A stretch of DNA of 64,000 nt from the NCBI RefSeq assembly GCF_001439845.1, contig NZ_JYLO01000010.1, positions 186,001 through 250,000 of the forward strand, in the 5' to 3' direction. Source of the stretch: Pseudomonas lactis (GTDB lineage Bacteria > Pseudomonadota > Gammaproteobacteria > Pseudomonadales > Pseudomonadaceae). A program made the translations under genes and the position numbers. The notes under the pieces are model-generated. The model did no database searches, had not been told where the DNA came from, and was given only the letters and a program-made list of their open reading frames with translations. Positions 7,753 through 16,041 of the stretch are shown in pieces (the stretch's first letter is position 1; every line of letters begins with the position of its first letter).

Positions 7753-8654
7753 CGCGCCCATTTCTCCATCACAAAGTCGACGAACGCCCGCAGCTTGGGC
7801 AGGCGGTAGCGGTCCTGGCGATACATCAGGTGCATCGGGCGGCTGGGTAGTTTATAGGTGGTCAGCAAGGCCACTAGCTTGCCGCTGTCCAGGTCCGGTT
7901 GCACCAGGGCATCGGCCAGCATGGTGATGCCCATGCCGTTGATGGCGGCCTGGCGCAAGCCTTGGGAGCTGTTGATGGTCAATGAGCCAGACACCGGCAC
8001 CTGCACCTCACCTTCATCGCCCGTCATGCGCCACAGTTTGTCGGTGTCGCGCCAGTTGTCGTTGGCGGGGTAGGCGAATGCCAGGCAGTCATGCTGCTGC
8101 AGGTCGGCCGGGGTTTGCGGTGCGCCGCGTCGCGCCAGGTAGGCGGGGGAGGCGCAAAGGGTGAGGGTGTAGGCCTGCAAAGGCCTGGCGATCAGGCTGG
8201 AGCTTTCCAGTTCGCCGAGACGGATCGCCACGTCAAAACCGCTGTCGACCAGGTCCATGCGTTCATTGCTCATCACCACGTACAGGTCGATAAGGGGGTA
8301 GCGCTGGGCGAACTCACTCAAGGCCGGTACCAGGCGTTCGGTGCCGAACACCGGCGGCGCGGTGATGCGCAGGCTGCCTTTGGGGGTTTCGCTGTGGACC
8401 TGCTCGGCCAGTAGCTCGGAGTCGGCCACCAGCCCCAACACTTCCAGGCAGCGCTGATAATACTGACCGCCAAATTCGGTGAGGTTCTGCTTGCGCGTGG
8501 TGCGTTTGAGCAGGCTGACGCCAAGCCGTTGTTCCAGAGCCCGCAGATGGTTGCCCACCATGGTGGTCGAGATCCCGCATTCCTGCGCGGCGGCGGTCAT
8601 GCTGCCGGTTTCGACGACTTTCACATACACCGACATTGCCTGGAACAGGTCCAT
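7749..8654 (-). CDS. LysR-family transcriptional regulator
   Basis: About 301 residues. The N-terminal winged helix-turn-helix (MTAAAQECGISTTMVGNHLRALEQRLG, residues about 18-45) is followed by the substrate-binding regulatory domain (LRITAPPVFGTERLVPAL onward). The closest general type is the DsdC/YafC-like group that often controls a divergently placed gene. It starts at the ATG at 8654 (MDLFQAMSVYVKV); the open frame continues upstream without family sequence. It is divergent from an acetylornithine-type aminotransferase, a possible target. The effector is unknown. Confidence 0.88.
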   Translation of the reverse strand: MDLFQAMSVYVKVVETGSMTAAAQECGISTTMVGNHLRALEQRLGVSLLKRTTRKQNLTEFGGQYYQRCLEVLGLVADSELLAEQVHSETPKGSLRITAPPVFGTERLVPALSEFAQRYPLIDLYVVMSNERMDLVDSGFDVAIRLGELESSSLIARPLQAYTLTLCASPAYLARRGAPQTPADLQQHDCLAFAYPANDNWRDTDKLWRMTGDEGEVQVPVSGSLTINSSQGLRQAAINGMGITMLADALVQPDLDSGKLVALLTTYKLPSRPMHLMYRQDRYRLPKLRAFVDFVMEKWAR

Positions 8655-8708
8655 TATCAAGCCCTGGTTTAAAGTTATTGCAGCGATTCTACGTTTATCC
8701 AGCAAGGG

Positions 8709-8718
8709 TGGTTAACCA
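8709..8718. promoter_or_regulatory. Short perfect palindrome between LysR and aminotransferase genes
   Basis: TGGTTAACCA is a perfect 10-base palindrome in the 102-base divergent region, 39 bases before the aminotransferase ATG. It may belong to a LysR binding site, but it is short and could be chance. Confidence 0.25.
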
Positions 8719-8756
8719 TACTGGATCCACCCCAACGATGCACTGGAGCCGCCACC

Positions 8757-9926
8757 ATGACCGCCGCCTGCCTGATGAGCACTTATCAACCCCTGGCCCT
8801 GAGTTTCACCCGCGGCCTGGGCACGCGCCTGTGGGACCAACAGGGCCGCGAATACCTGGACGCCGTGGCCGGCGTGGCGGTGACCAATGTCGGCCATTCC
8901 CACCCAAGGTTAGTGGCCGCCATCAGCGAACAGGCCGGCTTGCTGCTGCACACCTCCAACCTCTACAGCATCGACTGGCAACAACAATTGGCCCGGCGCC
9001 TGGCCCAACTGTCCGGGCTGGACCGTGCGTTCTTCAACAATTCCGGCGCCGAAGCCAACGAGACGGCGCTGAAACTGGCGCGTTTGCACGGCTGGAAAAA
9101 AGGCATCGAACAGCCCTTGGTGGTGGTGATGGAGAACGCCTTTCACGGCCGCACGCTGGGCACCATGGCCGCCAGCGACGGGCCTTCGGTGCGCCTGGGG
9201 TTCCAGCGCCTGCCCGGCGATTTCATCAAGATTGGGTTTGGCGACATGGCGGCCCTGGAGGCGCTCACCGCACAGTTCGGCACGCGCATTGCGGCGGTGT
9301 TGCTGGAGCCGATCCAGGGTGAAAGTGGTGTGTTAGTGGCGCCGTCGGGCTACCTCAAAGCCCTGCGCGAGCACTGCACGCGCCACGGCTGGCTGATGAT
9401 GCTTGACGAAATCCAGACCGGCATCGGGCGCACCGGCACCTGGTTTGCCTTCCAGCACGAAGGCATCGTGCCGGACGTGATCACCCTGGCCAAAGGCCTG
9501 GGCAATGGCGTACCCATCGGCGCCTGCCTGGCCCGCGCCGCCGTCGCGGAGCTGTTCACCCCAGGCAGCCATGGCAGCACCTTTGGCGGCAACCCGCTGG
9601 CGTGTCGCGTCGGGTGTACGGTGCTGGAGATTATCCAGGAGCAAGGCTTGCTCGAAAATGCCGCACGCCAGGGCGAACACTTGCTGGCGCGCTTGCGCAT
9701 GGAGTTGGAGGAGCATCCGCAAGTGCGGGCGATTCGTGGCAAGGGCTTGATGATCGGCATTGAGCTGGCCAGCCCTTACCGCGACCTGGCCCAACGGGCG
9801 GCGCAGGAGCATGGGCTGTTGATCAATGTCACGCGGGGCAAGATTATTCGCCTGTTGCCGCCGCTGACGTTGGAGCGCAAGGAAGTGGAGATGATCGTAC
9901 GGGCCATCACCCGCCTACTGGACTGA
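8757..9926 (+). CDS. Acetylornithine/succinylornithine-type aminotransferase (class III, PLP)
   Basis: A 389-residue fold-type I class III aminotransferase. It has the phosphate-binding SGAEANETALKLAR motif, the MLDEIQTGIGRTG motif with the Asp that contacts the PLP ring nitrogen, and the Schiff-base lysine K246 in ITLAKGLGNG. These match ArgD/AruC-like enzymes that transfer the amino group of N-acetylornithine or related omega-amines to 2-oxoglutarate. Pseudomonads carry several paralogues, and the single-gene context next to a LysR regulator suggests a catabolic or accessory enzyme. The GGAG RBS lies 8 bases before the ATG. Confidence 0.85.
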   Translation: MTAACLMSTYQPLALSFTRGLGTRLWDQQGREYLDAVAGVAVTNVGHSHPRLVAAISEQAGLLLHTSNLYSIDWQQQLARRLAQLSGLDRAFFNNSGAEANETALKLARLHGWKKGIEQPLVVVMENAFHGRTLGTMAASDGPSVRLGFQRLPGDFIKIGFGDMAALEALTAQFGTRIAAVLLEPIQGESGVLVAPSGYLKALREHCTRHGWLMMLDEIQTGIGRTGTWFAFQHEGIVPDVITLAKGLGNGVPIGACLARAAVAELFTPGSHGSTFGGNPLACRVGCTVLEIIQEQGLLENAARQGEHLLARLRMELEEHPQVRAIRGKGLMIGIELASPYRDLAQRAAQEHGLLINVTRGKIIRLLPPLTLERKEVEMIVRAITRLLD

Positions 9927-9945
9927 AAAAGTGCGGAAGGGGGCG

Positions 9946-10059
9946 ATGCTCGTTCCCACGCTCTGCGTGGTAACGCCTCCTGTGACGCTCTGCGTCACGC
10001 CTTAAGAGCGGACGCGGAGCGTCCAGGGCAGCATTCCCACGCGGAGCGTGGGAACGATC
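9946..10059. repeat. Palindromic intergenic element, family B, copy 1
   Basis: About 114 bases with terminal inverted arms (left CGTTCCCACGCTCTGCGTGG, right CCACGCGGAGCGTGGGAACG) and internal hairpins (GACGCTCTGCGTC, GGACGCGGAGCGTCC). A second copy lies at 39597-39712. The right end coincides with the punR stop codon (TGA read from the repeat edge TGATCG). Confidence 0.8.
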
Positions 10060-10972
10060 AGAGGGAGGGGCCATTGAGCCATTCCTGGTTCATGGTCTCC
10101 GTATCGCCCAGGTACTCCAGCAACCACGCCATGGCCGGCGACAGCTTGTTCTGCGCCCACGCCACACACGACGGGCTGGCCGGAAATGGCCGGCTCAATT
10201 GCAGCGCCACCAACTCCCCGCGCTCGATCGATGGCAATACCTGATGGGCCGGTGCCATTCCTACACACAGGCCATCGCGCAGGCAATCCAGGGCCGACGC
10301 CCAGTTGGGCACCACCAGGCGGCGCTGGTTATCCAGGGTCCAGGTGTCGCGTTTGGGCAGGTTGCGCGAGGTGTCGGTCATGCACAGCGAGGCAAAGGGG
10401 CGCAGTTGGTCATCACTGAGCAAACCTTGCACCGCCGTCAGCGGGTGCCGGGCGCTGACCACGCACAGCCAGTTCAACAGGCCCATGTCACGGAAGCTGA
10501 AGTGGCTGGCCACCGGCACTGCGCTGGTGGCGCCGATCACGATGTCGGTGCGTTCATCCGCCAGCGCATCCCACACGCCGTTGTACACCTCGTATTCGAG
10601 CAGCAATTCCACTTCGGGAAACTGCCGATAAAAGTCGAGCACCAACTGCCGGCAGCGCTGGGGTTTGACGATGGAGTCCACGGCCACCTTCAACTGGCCG
10701 CTCCAGCCATTGGCCACCTGCTGGCACAGGCGTCGGGTGCCGAGCATTTTTTTCATCACGCCGCGGGCTTCGTCGATGAATAAACGCCCGGCGGGGGTCA
10801 GTTCCACGTCGCGATGCCGGCGCACAAACAACGGCACGGCCAACCATTCTTCGAGCTGACGCACGGTGTAGCTGATGGCCGACGGTACGCGGTGCAGTTC
10901 CTGGGCGGCGGCGCTGAAGCTGCCGTGACGGGCGACGGCGTCGACCACATCCAGGGAATATTCCGACCACAT
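10058..10972 (-). CDS. punR: PunR-like LysR activator of purine nucleoside transport
   Basis: A 304-residue LysR regulator whose N-terminus (MWSEYSLDVVDAVARHGSFS, then AAAQELHRVPSAISYTVRQL) is close to E. coli PunR (YdhB) as I remember it. The match continues into the C-terminus (WLLEYLGDTETMNQEWL). In E. coli PunR activates punC, and here the divergent gene is a PunC-like carrier. The start chosen is the ATG at 10972; five extra upstream codons are open. The gene ends at the edge of a family B repeat. An ATTG-N11-CAAT LysR box lies between the two genes. Confidence 0.8.
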   Translation of the reverse strand: MWSEYSLDVVDAVARHGSFSAAAQELHRVPSAISYTVRQLEEWLAVPLFVRRHRDVELTPAGRLFIDEARGVMKKMLGTRRLCQQVANGWSGQLKVAVDSIVKPQRCRQLVLDFYRQFPEVELLLEYEVYNGVWDALADERTDIVIGATSAVPVASHFSFRDMGLLNWLCVVSARHPLTAVQGLLSDDQLRPFASLCMTDTSRNLPKRDTWTLDNQRRLVVPNWASALDCLRDGLCVGMAPAHQVLPSIERGELVALQLSRPFPASPSCVAWAQNKLSPAMAWLLEYLGDTETMNQEWLNGPSL

Positions 10973-10991
10973 GGGCGCTGCCTTCAAAATT

Positions 10992-11010
10992 ATTGATGAG
11001 AATGTCCAAT
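10992..11010. promoter_or_regulatory. LysR-type T-N11-A box between punR and punC
   Basis: ATTG and CAAT flank exactly 11 bases, the canonical LysR operator geometry. The box starts 20 bases upstream of the punR ATG and 85 bases before punC. It is a natural candidate for PunR autoregulation and punC activation, inferred from geometry and position. Confidence 0.5.
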
Positions 11011-11094
11011 TATTATCGCTTCACACAGATATTGTCAGCTTCATAATGGGCGCCAGTCAGCAAATAGTTTGATGGCAGTATCTACAAGGCTTCG

Positions 11095-12279
11095 ATGAAA
11101 AATTCTTTTGGTTTTACCTGGTACCTGGCGGGGCTGAGCATGCTCGGTTATCTGGGCATGGACATGTACTTGCCGGCGTTTGGCGCCATGGGCGAGCAGT
11201 TGAATATCGGTGCTGGCGCGGTGGGCGCCAGCTTGAGTATTTTCCTTGCAGGCTTTGCAGTGGGGCAGTTGCTGTGGGGGCCGCTCTCGGACCGCCTGGG
11301 GCGCAAGCCCATCCTGCTCGCGGGCCTGAGCCTGTTTGTGCTCGGCTGCCTGGGCATGTTCTGGGTCGAAACCGCGCCGCAACTGTTGGCCCTGCGCTTT
11401 ATGCAAGCGATTGGCGTGTGTGCCGCCGCCGTGAGCTGGCAGGCGCTGGTGATTGACCGCTACCCGGCCGACAAGGCCCACCGCGTCTTCGCCAGCATTA
11501 TGCCGTTGATGTCGCTGTCTCCGGCCTTGGCACCGCTGTTGGGTGCCATGGTGCTGAATCACTTTGGCTGGCAGGCGATCTTCGGCGTGTTGCTGGTGGT
11601 GTCGTTGTTGCTGCTGGTGCCGACGTTGTTCCTGCGCAACATGCCCAAGCGTTCGGAGCACAAGGGCAGCCCGGTGCGCCTGGGGTATGGGCAATTGCTC
11701 ACCTCACGGGTGTTTACCGGCAATGTGATGATCTTCGCCGCCTGTTCGGCCAGCTTTTTCGCTTGGCTGACCGCCTCGCCGTTCATTCTCGGTGGCATGG
11801 GCTACAGCCCGAATGACATCGGCCTCAGCTACGTATTGCCGACCCTGGCGTTTCTCGTCGGCGGCTACAGTTGCCGCAGCGCCTTGCAGCGCCTGTCGGG
11901 TAAAACCCTGTTGCCGTGGTTGCTGGTCGCCTATTGCTTGAGCATGGTGGCGTTGTACCTGGTGGCCACCTTGAGTGTGCCGACCCTGACCACCTTGTTG
12001 ATCCCGTTCTGCCTGATGGCGCTGTGCAACGGCGCCAGCTACCCGATTGTGGTGGCAAATGCGCTGATGCCCTTTGCGGAAAATTCCGGCAAGGCGGCGG
12101 CTCTGCAAAATACCCTGCAGTTGGGCCTGTGCTTCCTGGCCAGCCTGTTGGTGTCGTCGATGATCGAGCAACCGCTGTTGATTACGGTGATTGTGATGCT
12201 GGCGACGGCGCCGTTGGCGGTATTGGGGTATTGGCTGGCACGGCCGAAGGGCAATTCTTCCGAACTGGCCAGCGCCTGA
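11095..12279 (+). CDS. punC: PunC-like purine nucleoside MFS transporter (Bcr/CflA-type)
   Basis: The 394-residue major facilitator has about 12 transmembrane helices. It carries the MFS motif A GPLSDRLGRKPILL after helix 2 and an N-terminal GMDMYLPAF motif typical of the Bcr/CflA branch. Its divergent partner is a PunR-like LysR regulator, the arrangement seen in E. coli ydhB/ydhC, where the carrier imports purine ribonucleosides. Neighbouring genes encode a Tsx-like nucleoside porin and an NCS2 permease, which supports a nucleoside role. Drug export, as in Bcr relatives, is the alternative. Confidence 0.78.
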   Translation: MKNSFGFTWYLAGLSMLGYLGMDMYLPAFGAMGEQLNIGAGAVGASLSIFLAGFAVGQLLWGPLSDRLGRKPILLAGLSLFVLGCLGMFWVETAPQLLALRFMQAIGVCAAAVSWQALVIDRYPADKAHRVFASIMPLMSLSPALAPLLGAMVLNHFGWQAIFGVLLVVSLLLLVPTLFLRNMPKRSEHKGSPVRLGYGQLLTSRVFTGNVMIFAACSASFFAWLTASPFILGGMGYSPNDIGLSYVLPTLAFLVGGYSCRSALQRLSGKTLLPWLLVAYCLSMVALYLVATLSVPTLTTLLIPFCLMALCNGASYPIVVANALMPFAENSGKAAALQNTLQLGLCFLASLLVSSMIEQPLLITVIVMLATAPLAVLGYWLARPKGNSSELASA

Positions 12280-12299
12280 GCTGACAATGCGATCAAACT

Positions 12300-12386
12300 G
12301 TAGGAGCTGGCTTGCCTGCGATAGCAGTGTATCAGTGCCAGATGGGCTAACTGACAGACCGCTATCGCAGGCAAGCCAGCTCCCAC
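12300..12386. repeat. REP doublet (REPIN-like), GGCTTGCCTGCGATAGC type
   Basis: The left arm GTAGGAGCTGGCTTGCCTGC is mirrored by a right arm ending GCAAGCCAGCTCCCAC. It lies between the convergent ends of punC and the Tsx-like gene and could form a bidirectional hairpin at their 3' ends. Confidence 0.8.
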
Positions 12387-12405
12387 ATTTTTTGCGTATC
12401 TTCAG

Positions 12406-13239
12406 TTAGAACGTCACTTCCATGTTCAGCGTAGGCGTTGAGGTGCGGCTGCCGCGCCCACCGTCCACCCCGAACTTGTTATGCCAGTACTCATAGCCCA
12501 CTCCTAAATACAGGTTCGGCTTGACGCTTTTACCCGGTCGCACCGCCACCATCAGCGCTGTACGCATCAGCGCTTCCGCTGCGGTATCGCGGCCATGGTA
12601 ATCCTCGCCTTTCTCTCCGACGTAGTTAATGAACCCCTGAAATTTCGCTGCATGGTTGCCGACTTCGAATGGGCGCATCCACGTCAGGTTGAGCATGTAG
12701 GTCGCGTCGAACGTGTGGTTCGACTCTTGCGCGCCGGGGATGCCGGTGTGGTTCTTTTCCTTGTAGTACATCAGACTCAGGTCCAGCACGCCGACGGTGT
12801 TGAACTTCAACGTGGGGCCGATCACCAGCGCGCGCTTCTTGGCGGAAGCGAAGTTGTTGTTGCGGTTGGCATCGAAGCCCAGAGTCAGCGCGTAATCCTT
12901 GATCAGCCCCGTGCCCTGCGGCAGGTCGAACACACGTGAGGCATACAGTTGATGCCGGTACACGGCGTAAACCTCGCTGCCACCGTGGTCGGTGCCCTTG
13001 CGCGGGTCGCTGCTGTCGGACAGGAACACATCGAGGTTGAGGAAATTGCTGCCGTAACGGTAGCCGCTGGCGTGGGTAAAGCTGTAGATGCGCTTGCTGA
13101 AGTCGTCGGGGTTGTTGGGGTTGGTGAAGTGCTGCCCGTAGCGAAACCCGACGCTGTTGTTCATCCACTCCACCGCAACAGCCTCCCCGCCGCCGAGAAG
13201 GGTTAGTGCGACGGTGGCGCCCTGTAGTGCCTTTTTCAT
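12406..13239 (-). CDS. Tsx-like nucleoside-specific outer membrane channel
   Basis: A 277-residue exported beta-barrel. The signal peptide MKKALQGATVALTLLGGGEAVA is followed by VEWMNNSVGFRYGQHFTNPNN, typical of the Tsx/OmpK family, and alternating beta-strands ending in a C-terminal Phe (NMEVTF), the BAM signal. These porins admit nucleosides. The long open frame upstream to 13461 is out of family; the ATG at 13239 has an AGGA RBS. It is divergent from an NCS2 purine permease and lies downstream of punC, so the neighbourhood is consistent with nucleoside and nucleobase uptake. Confidence 0.85.
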   Translation of the reverse strand: MKKALQGATVALTLLGGGEAVAVEWMNNSVGFRYGQHFTNPNNPDDFSKRIYSFTHASGYRYGSNFLNLDVFLSDSSDPRKGTDHGGSEVYAVYRHQLYASRVFDLPQGTGLIKDYALTLGFDANRNNNFASAKKRALVIGPTLKFNTVGVLDLSLMYYKEKNHTGIPGAQESNHTFDATYMLNLTWMRPFEVGNHAAKFQGFINYVGEKGEDYHGRDTAAEALMRTALMVAVRPGKSVKPNLYLGVGYEYWHNKFGVDGGRGSRTSTPTLNMEVTF

Positions 13240-13319
13240 TCTTTTTGTCCTTTGGCGTTCTGGCTCGTGACGGCCGGATTGTTTTTGTAACGCCGTTGGA
13301 GGGTATCTTGTTCGATTGA

Positions 13320-13363
13320 TTGTATACAACTCTATGGACATACAGTCTGAACATTGCATACAG
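13320..13363. promoter_or_regulatory. Three ATACA-centred half or full sites in the Tsx/NCS2 divergent promoter
   Basis: TTGTATACAA (13320-13329) is a perfect palindrome. Related elements CATACAGTC (ATACA at 13340-13344) and TTGCATACAG (ATACA at 13358-13362) follow at 16- and 18-base spacing. This looks like an operator array for one regulator, such as a GntR-family protein, controlling one or both divergent genes. The regulator is not identified. Confidence 0.45.
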
Positions 13364-13396
13364 TGAGCGCACAACAAAAACAGAGAACCCCTCACC

Positions 13397-14899
13397 ATGA
13401 CTATCCCGAAGGCGTCACCGCAGCGGCCCGAAGATGAAAATCTGGGCGTCGCCGCCAACATGGCTTACGGCCTGCAGCATGTGCTCACCATGTATGGCGG
13501 TATCGTCGCCGTGCCGTTGATCGTCGGCCAGGCAGCCGGGTTGTCGCCGGCGGATATCGGCTTGCTGATCGCTGCATCGCTGTTTGCCGGTGGCCTGGCC
13601 ACGCTGCTGCAAACCCTGGGCCTGCCGTTTTTCGGCTGTCAGTTGCCGCTGGTGCAGGGCGTGTCGTTCGCGGGTGTGGCGACCATGGTGGCGATTGTCG
13701 GCAGCGACGGTGCCGGTGGTGTGCCAGCGATACTCGGGGCGGTGATGGCCGCATCCTTTATCGGTTTGTTGATCACCCCGGTGTTCTCAAGGATCACCAA
13801 GTTTTTTCCGCCGCTGGTAACGGGCATTGTGATTACCACCATCGGCCTGACCCTGATGCCCGTGGCGGCGCGCTGGGCCATGGGCGGCAACAGCCGGGCG
13901 GCGGATTTTGGCAGCATGTCCAACATCGGCCTGGCCGCGCTGACCCTGGTGCTGGTGCTGCTGCTGAGCAAGATCGGCAGCGCAACCATCTCGCGTCTGT
14001 CGATCCTGCTAGCCATGGTGATTGGCACGGTGATCGCGGTGCTGCTCGGCATGGCGGACTTCTCCGGTGTGATGCAGGGGCCGATGTTCGGCTTCCCTGC
14101 GCCGTTCCACTTCGGCATGCCCACCTTCCATGTGGCGGCGATCATTTCCATGTGCATCGTGGTGATGGTGACGCTGGTGGAGACTTCGGCGGATATCCTG
14201 GCGGTGGGTGAGATCATCGACACCAAGGTGGACTCCAAGCGCCTGGGCAACGGCCTGCGTGCTGACATGCTGTCGAGCATGTTCGCGCCGATCTTCGGCT
14301 CGTTTACCCAGAGCGCATTCGCCCAGAACGTCGGCTTGGTGGCGGTGACGGGGGTCAAGAGCCGGTTCGTGGTGGCCACTGGCGGGGTGTTCCTGGTGGT
14401 GCTCGGCCTGCTGCCGTTCATGGGGAGGGTGATCGCGGCGGTACCGACCTCTGTGTTGGGCGGCGCCGGGATTGTATTGTTCGGCACGGTGGCGGCCAGC
14501 GGGATTCGCACGCTGTCCAAGGTGGATTACCGCAACAACATGAACCTGATCATCGTTGCCACGTCCATCGGCTTCGGCATGATCCCCATCGCCGCGCCGA
14601 GCTTCTACGATCAGTTTCCAAGCTGGTTCGCGACCATCTTCCACTCGGGCATCAGCTCGTCGGCGATCATGGCGATTCTGCTGAACCTGGCGTTCAACCA
14701 CTTCACCGCCGGCAACTCCGACCAGCAGTCAGTGTTCGTGGCGGGGACTGAGCGCAGCTTGTGCTTTCGCGACGTGGCTGCGTTGCGTGACGGTGATTAC
14801 TACCGGGGTGGGAAGCTGTTTGATGCCGAGGGCAAGGAAATTCCCTTGGTAGCAGATACCTCAAAGAAAGCCGCAAAACCCGAAACCACTGAGGTTTAA
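13397..14899 (+). CDS. NCS2 family xanthine/uric acid permease
   Basis: The 500-residue protein is highly hydrophobic with about 14 membrane segments. It shows NCS2 hallmarks: the N-terminal GLQHVLTMYGG motif, ETSADILAVGEI in the position of the conserved acidic TM8 motif, and QNVGLVAVTGVKSR, the signature of xanthine and urate carriers. It would import xanthine or urate with protons. A hydrophilic tail follows about residue 450. The start ATG gives MTIPKASPQ; the RBS is weak. It is divergent from the Tsx-like porin across a promoter region with repeated ATACA sites. Confidence 0.87.
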   Translation: MTIPKASPQRPEDENLGVAANMAYGLQHVLTMYGGIVAVPLIVGQAAGLSPADIGLLIAASLFAGGLATLLQTLGLPFFGCQLPLVQGVSFAGVATMVAIVGSDGAGGVPAILGAVMAASFIGLLITPVFSRITKFFPPLVTGIVITTIGLTLMPVAARWAMGGNSRAADFGSMSNIGLAALTLVLVLLLSKIGSATISRLSILLAMVIGTVIAVLLGMADFSGVMQGPMFGFPAPFHFGMPTFHVAAIISMCIVVMVTLVETSADILAVGEIIDTKVDSKRLGNGLRADMLSSMFAPIFGSFTQSAFAQNVGLVAVTGVKSRFVVATGGVFLVVLGLLPFMGRVIAAVPTSVLGGAGIVLFGTVAASGIRTLSKVDYRNNMNLIIVATSIGFGMIPIAAPSFYDQFPSWFATIFHSGISSSAIMAILLNLAFNHFTAGNSDQQSVFVAGTERSLCFRDVAALRDGDYYRGGKLFDAEGKEIPLVADTSKKAAKPETTEV

Positions 14900-14903
14900 A
14901 CAG

Positions 14904-15001
14904 GTAGGAGCGAGCTTGCTCGCGAAAAACGTCAACGATGACGCGTGCTTCCTGAATAAACACGGCGTCGATGAGTTTTTCGCGAGCAAGCTCGCTCCTA
15001 C
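14904..15001. repeat. REP doublet, GCGAGCTTGCTCGCGAAAAAC type, perfect arms
   Basis: The arms match perfectly over about 27 bases (left begins GTAGGAGCGAGCTTGCTCGC) around a 44-base centre. It lies between the convergent ends of the NCS2 permease and laaA. This subtype differs in sequence from the GGCTTGCCTGCGATAGC type. Confidence 0.85.
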
Positions 15002-15013
15002 AGAGGGCGGATT

Positions 15014-15946
15014 TCAGCCGGCCTTGAGGGCTTTGTGCGGCAACGAACACGCCTCATCCAGAAACTTCACCACTGTCCCCATGCACGCCTGGCGTTCTTC
15101 CACGTGGGGCATGTGGCTGGAGTCTTCAAACAGTGCCCAGCGCACGTCCGCTATCTCATCCAGGAACGGCTTGACCACCAACGGTGTGGCTTCGTCATGC
15201 CGGCCGGAAATCACCAGGGTTGGCACCTTGATGGCTGACAGGCGGCCGATCACGTTCCAGTCTTTCAAGCTGCCGATTACGTGGAATTCGGTCGGGCCGC
15301 TCATGGCGTGGTACACCGTCGGGTCGGCATCCACCTGGGCGAAGGTGCGCGCCACTTCTTCGGGCCACGGGTTGACCCGGCACACGTGCTGGTCATAGAA
15401 AATCCGTGAGGCCGCCAGGTATTCCGGGTCTTGGTAGGTGCCGGCCTGCTCGTGCTTGAGCAGGGTTTCATGCACGCCTTCAGGCAACAGCTTGCGCAGG
15501 CGGTTGGCTTCGCTGACCCAGGTGCGCATGCAGGTGGGGGAGTTGGCAGGGATAAACGCGCGCAGGCCCTTGGGTTGCAAGATCGCGTGTTCGCTGCCGA
15601 GCATGCCGCCCCAGGATTGCCCGAGGATCGCGTAGTTCTCGCTGATTTGCAGGTGGTCCAGCAGGTTGTTCAACTCGTCGAGGAACAGGCCGATGGTCCA
15701 GAACGACGCGTCTTTTTCCGGCAAGTGCGTGGAGCGGCCGTTGCCCAACTGGTCGTAGTGGATGACCGCATGGCCGCTGGCGGCGACGTCTTTGAAGGCG
15801 TCGACGTAATCGTGGGTGCAACCAGGGCCGCCATGGATGATCACCAAGGGCGTGCGGCCTGTGCTCAGGTCACCCGTGACGCGATACCAGGTCTGATAGG
15901 CGCCAAAGGGCGCGTAGCCTTCGCGAACTTTTTCGATGAATTCCAT
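15014..15946 (-). CDS. laaA: L-amino acid amidase / L-proline amide hydrolase (proline iminopeptidase family)
   Basis: A 310-residue alpha/beta hydrolase with the oxyanion motif HGGPG (38-42), nucleophile S111 in GQSWGG, and acid and base D251 and H278. Length and sequence agree closely with LaaA of Pseudomonas azotoformans, which hydrolyses L-prolinamide and other L-amino acid amides and belongs to peptidase family S33. It is a cytoplasmic enzyme with no signal peptide. It lies downstream of the LuxR solo on the same strand and has its own lux-box-like dyad 62 bases upstream, so it is likely part of the PipR regulon. Confidence 0.85.
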   Translation of the reverse strand: MEFIEKVREGYAPFGAYQTWYRVTGDLSTGRTPLVIIHGGPGCTHDYVDAFKDVAASGHAVIHYDQLGNGRSTHLPEKDASFWTIGLFLDELNNLLDHLQISENYAILGQSWGGMLGSEHAILQPKGLRAFIPANSPTCMRTWVSEANRLRKLLPEGVHETLLKHEQAGTYQDPEYLAASRIFYDQHVCRVNPWPEEVARTFAQVDADPTVYHAMSGPTEFHVIGSLKDWNVIGRLSAIKVPTLVISGRHDEATPLVVKPFLDEIADVRWALFEDSSHMPHVEERQACMGTVVKFLDEACSLPHKALKAG

Positions 15947-16007
15947 TTCGTACCCTGCTCTGAAAAAAAAGGATCAGGGTTACGATAGTCTGAACAAAAA
16001 GTTTAGG

Positions 16008-16029
16008 TAACTAGCAAAACAGATAGGTT
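16008..16029 (-). promoter_or_regulatory. Lux-box-like dyad upstream of laaA (PipR site B)
   Basis: Read on the minus strand it is AACCTA-N10-TAGTTA, the same architecture as site A upstream of pipA (AACCTA-N10-TAGGTT). A -10-like TATCGT lies at 15987-15982, about 31 bases from the dyad centre, so the box would straddle -42 as LuxR boxes do. Binding by PipR is inferred. Confidence 0.6.
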
Positions 16030-16041
16030 TTTGCCCAAAGC

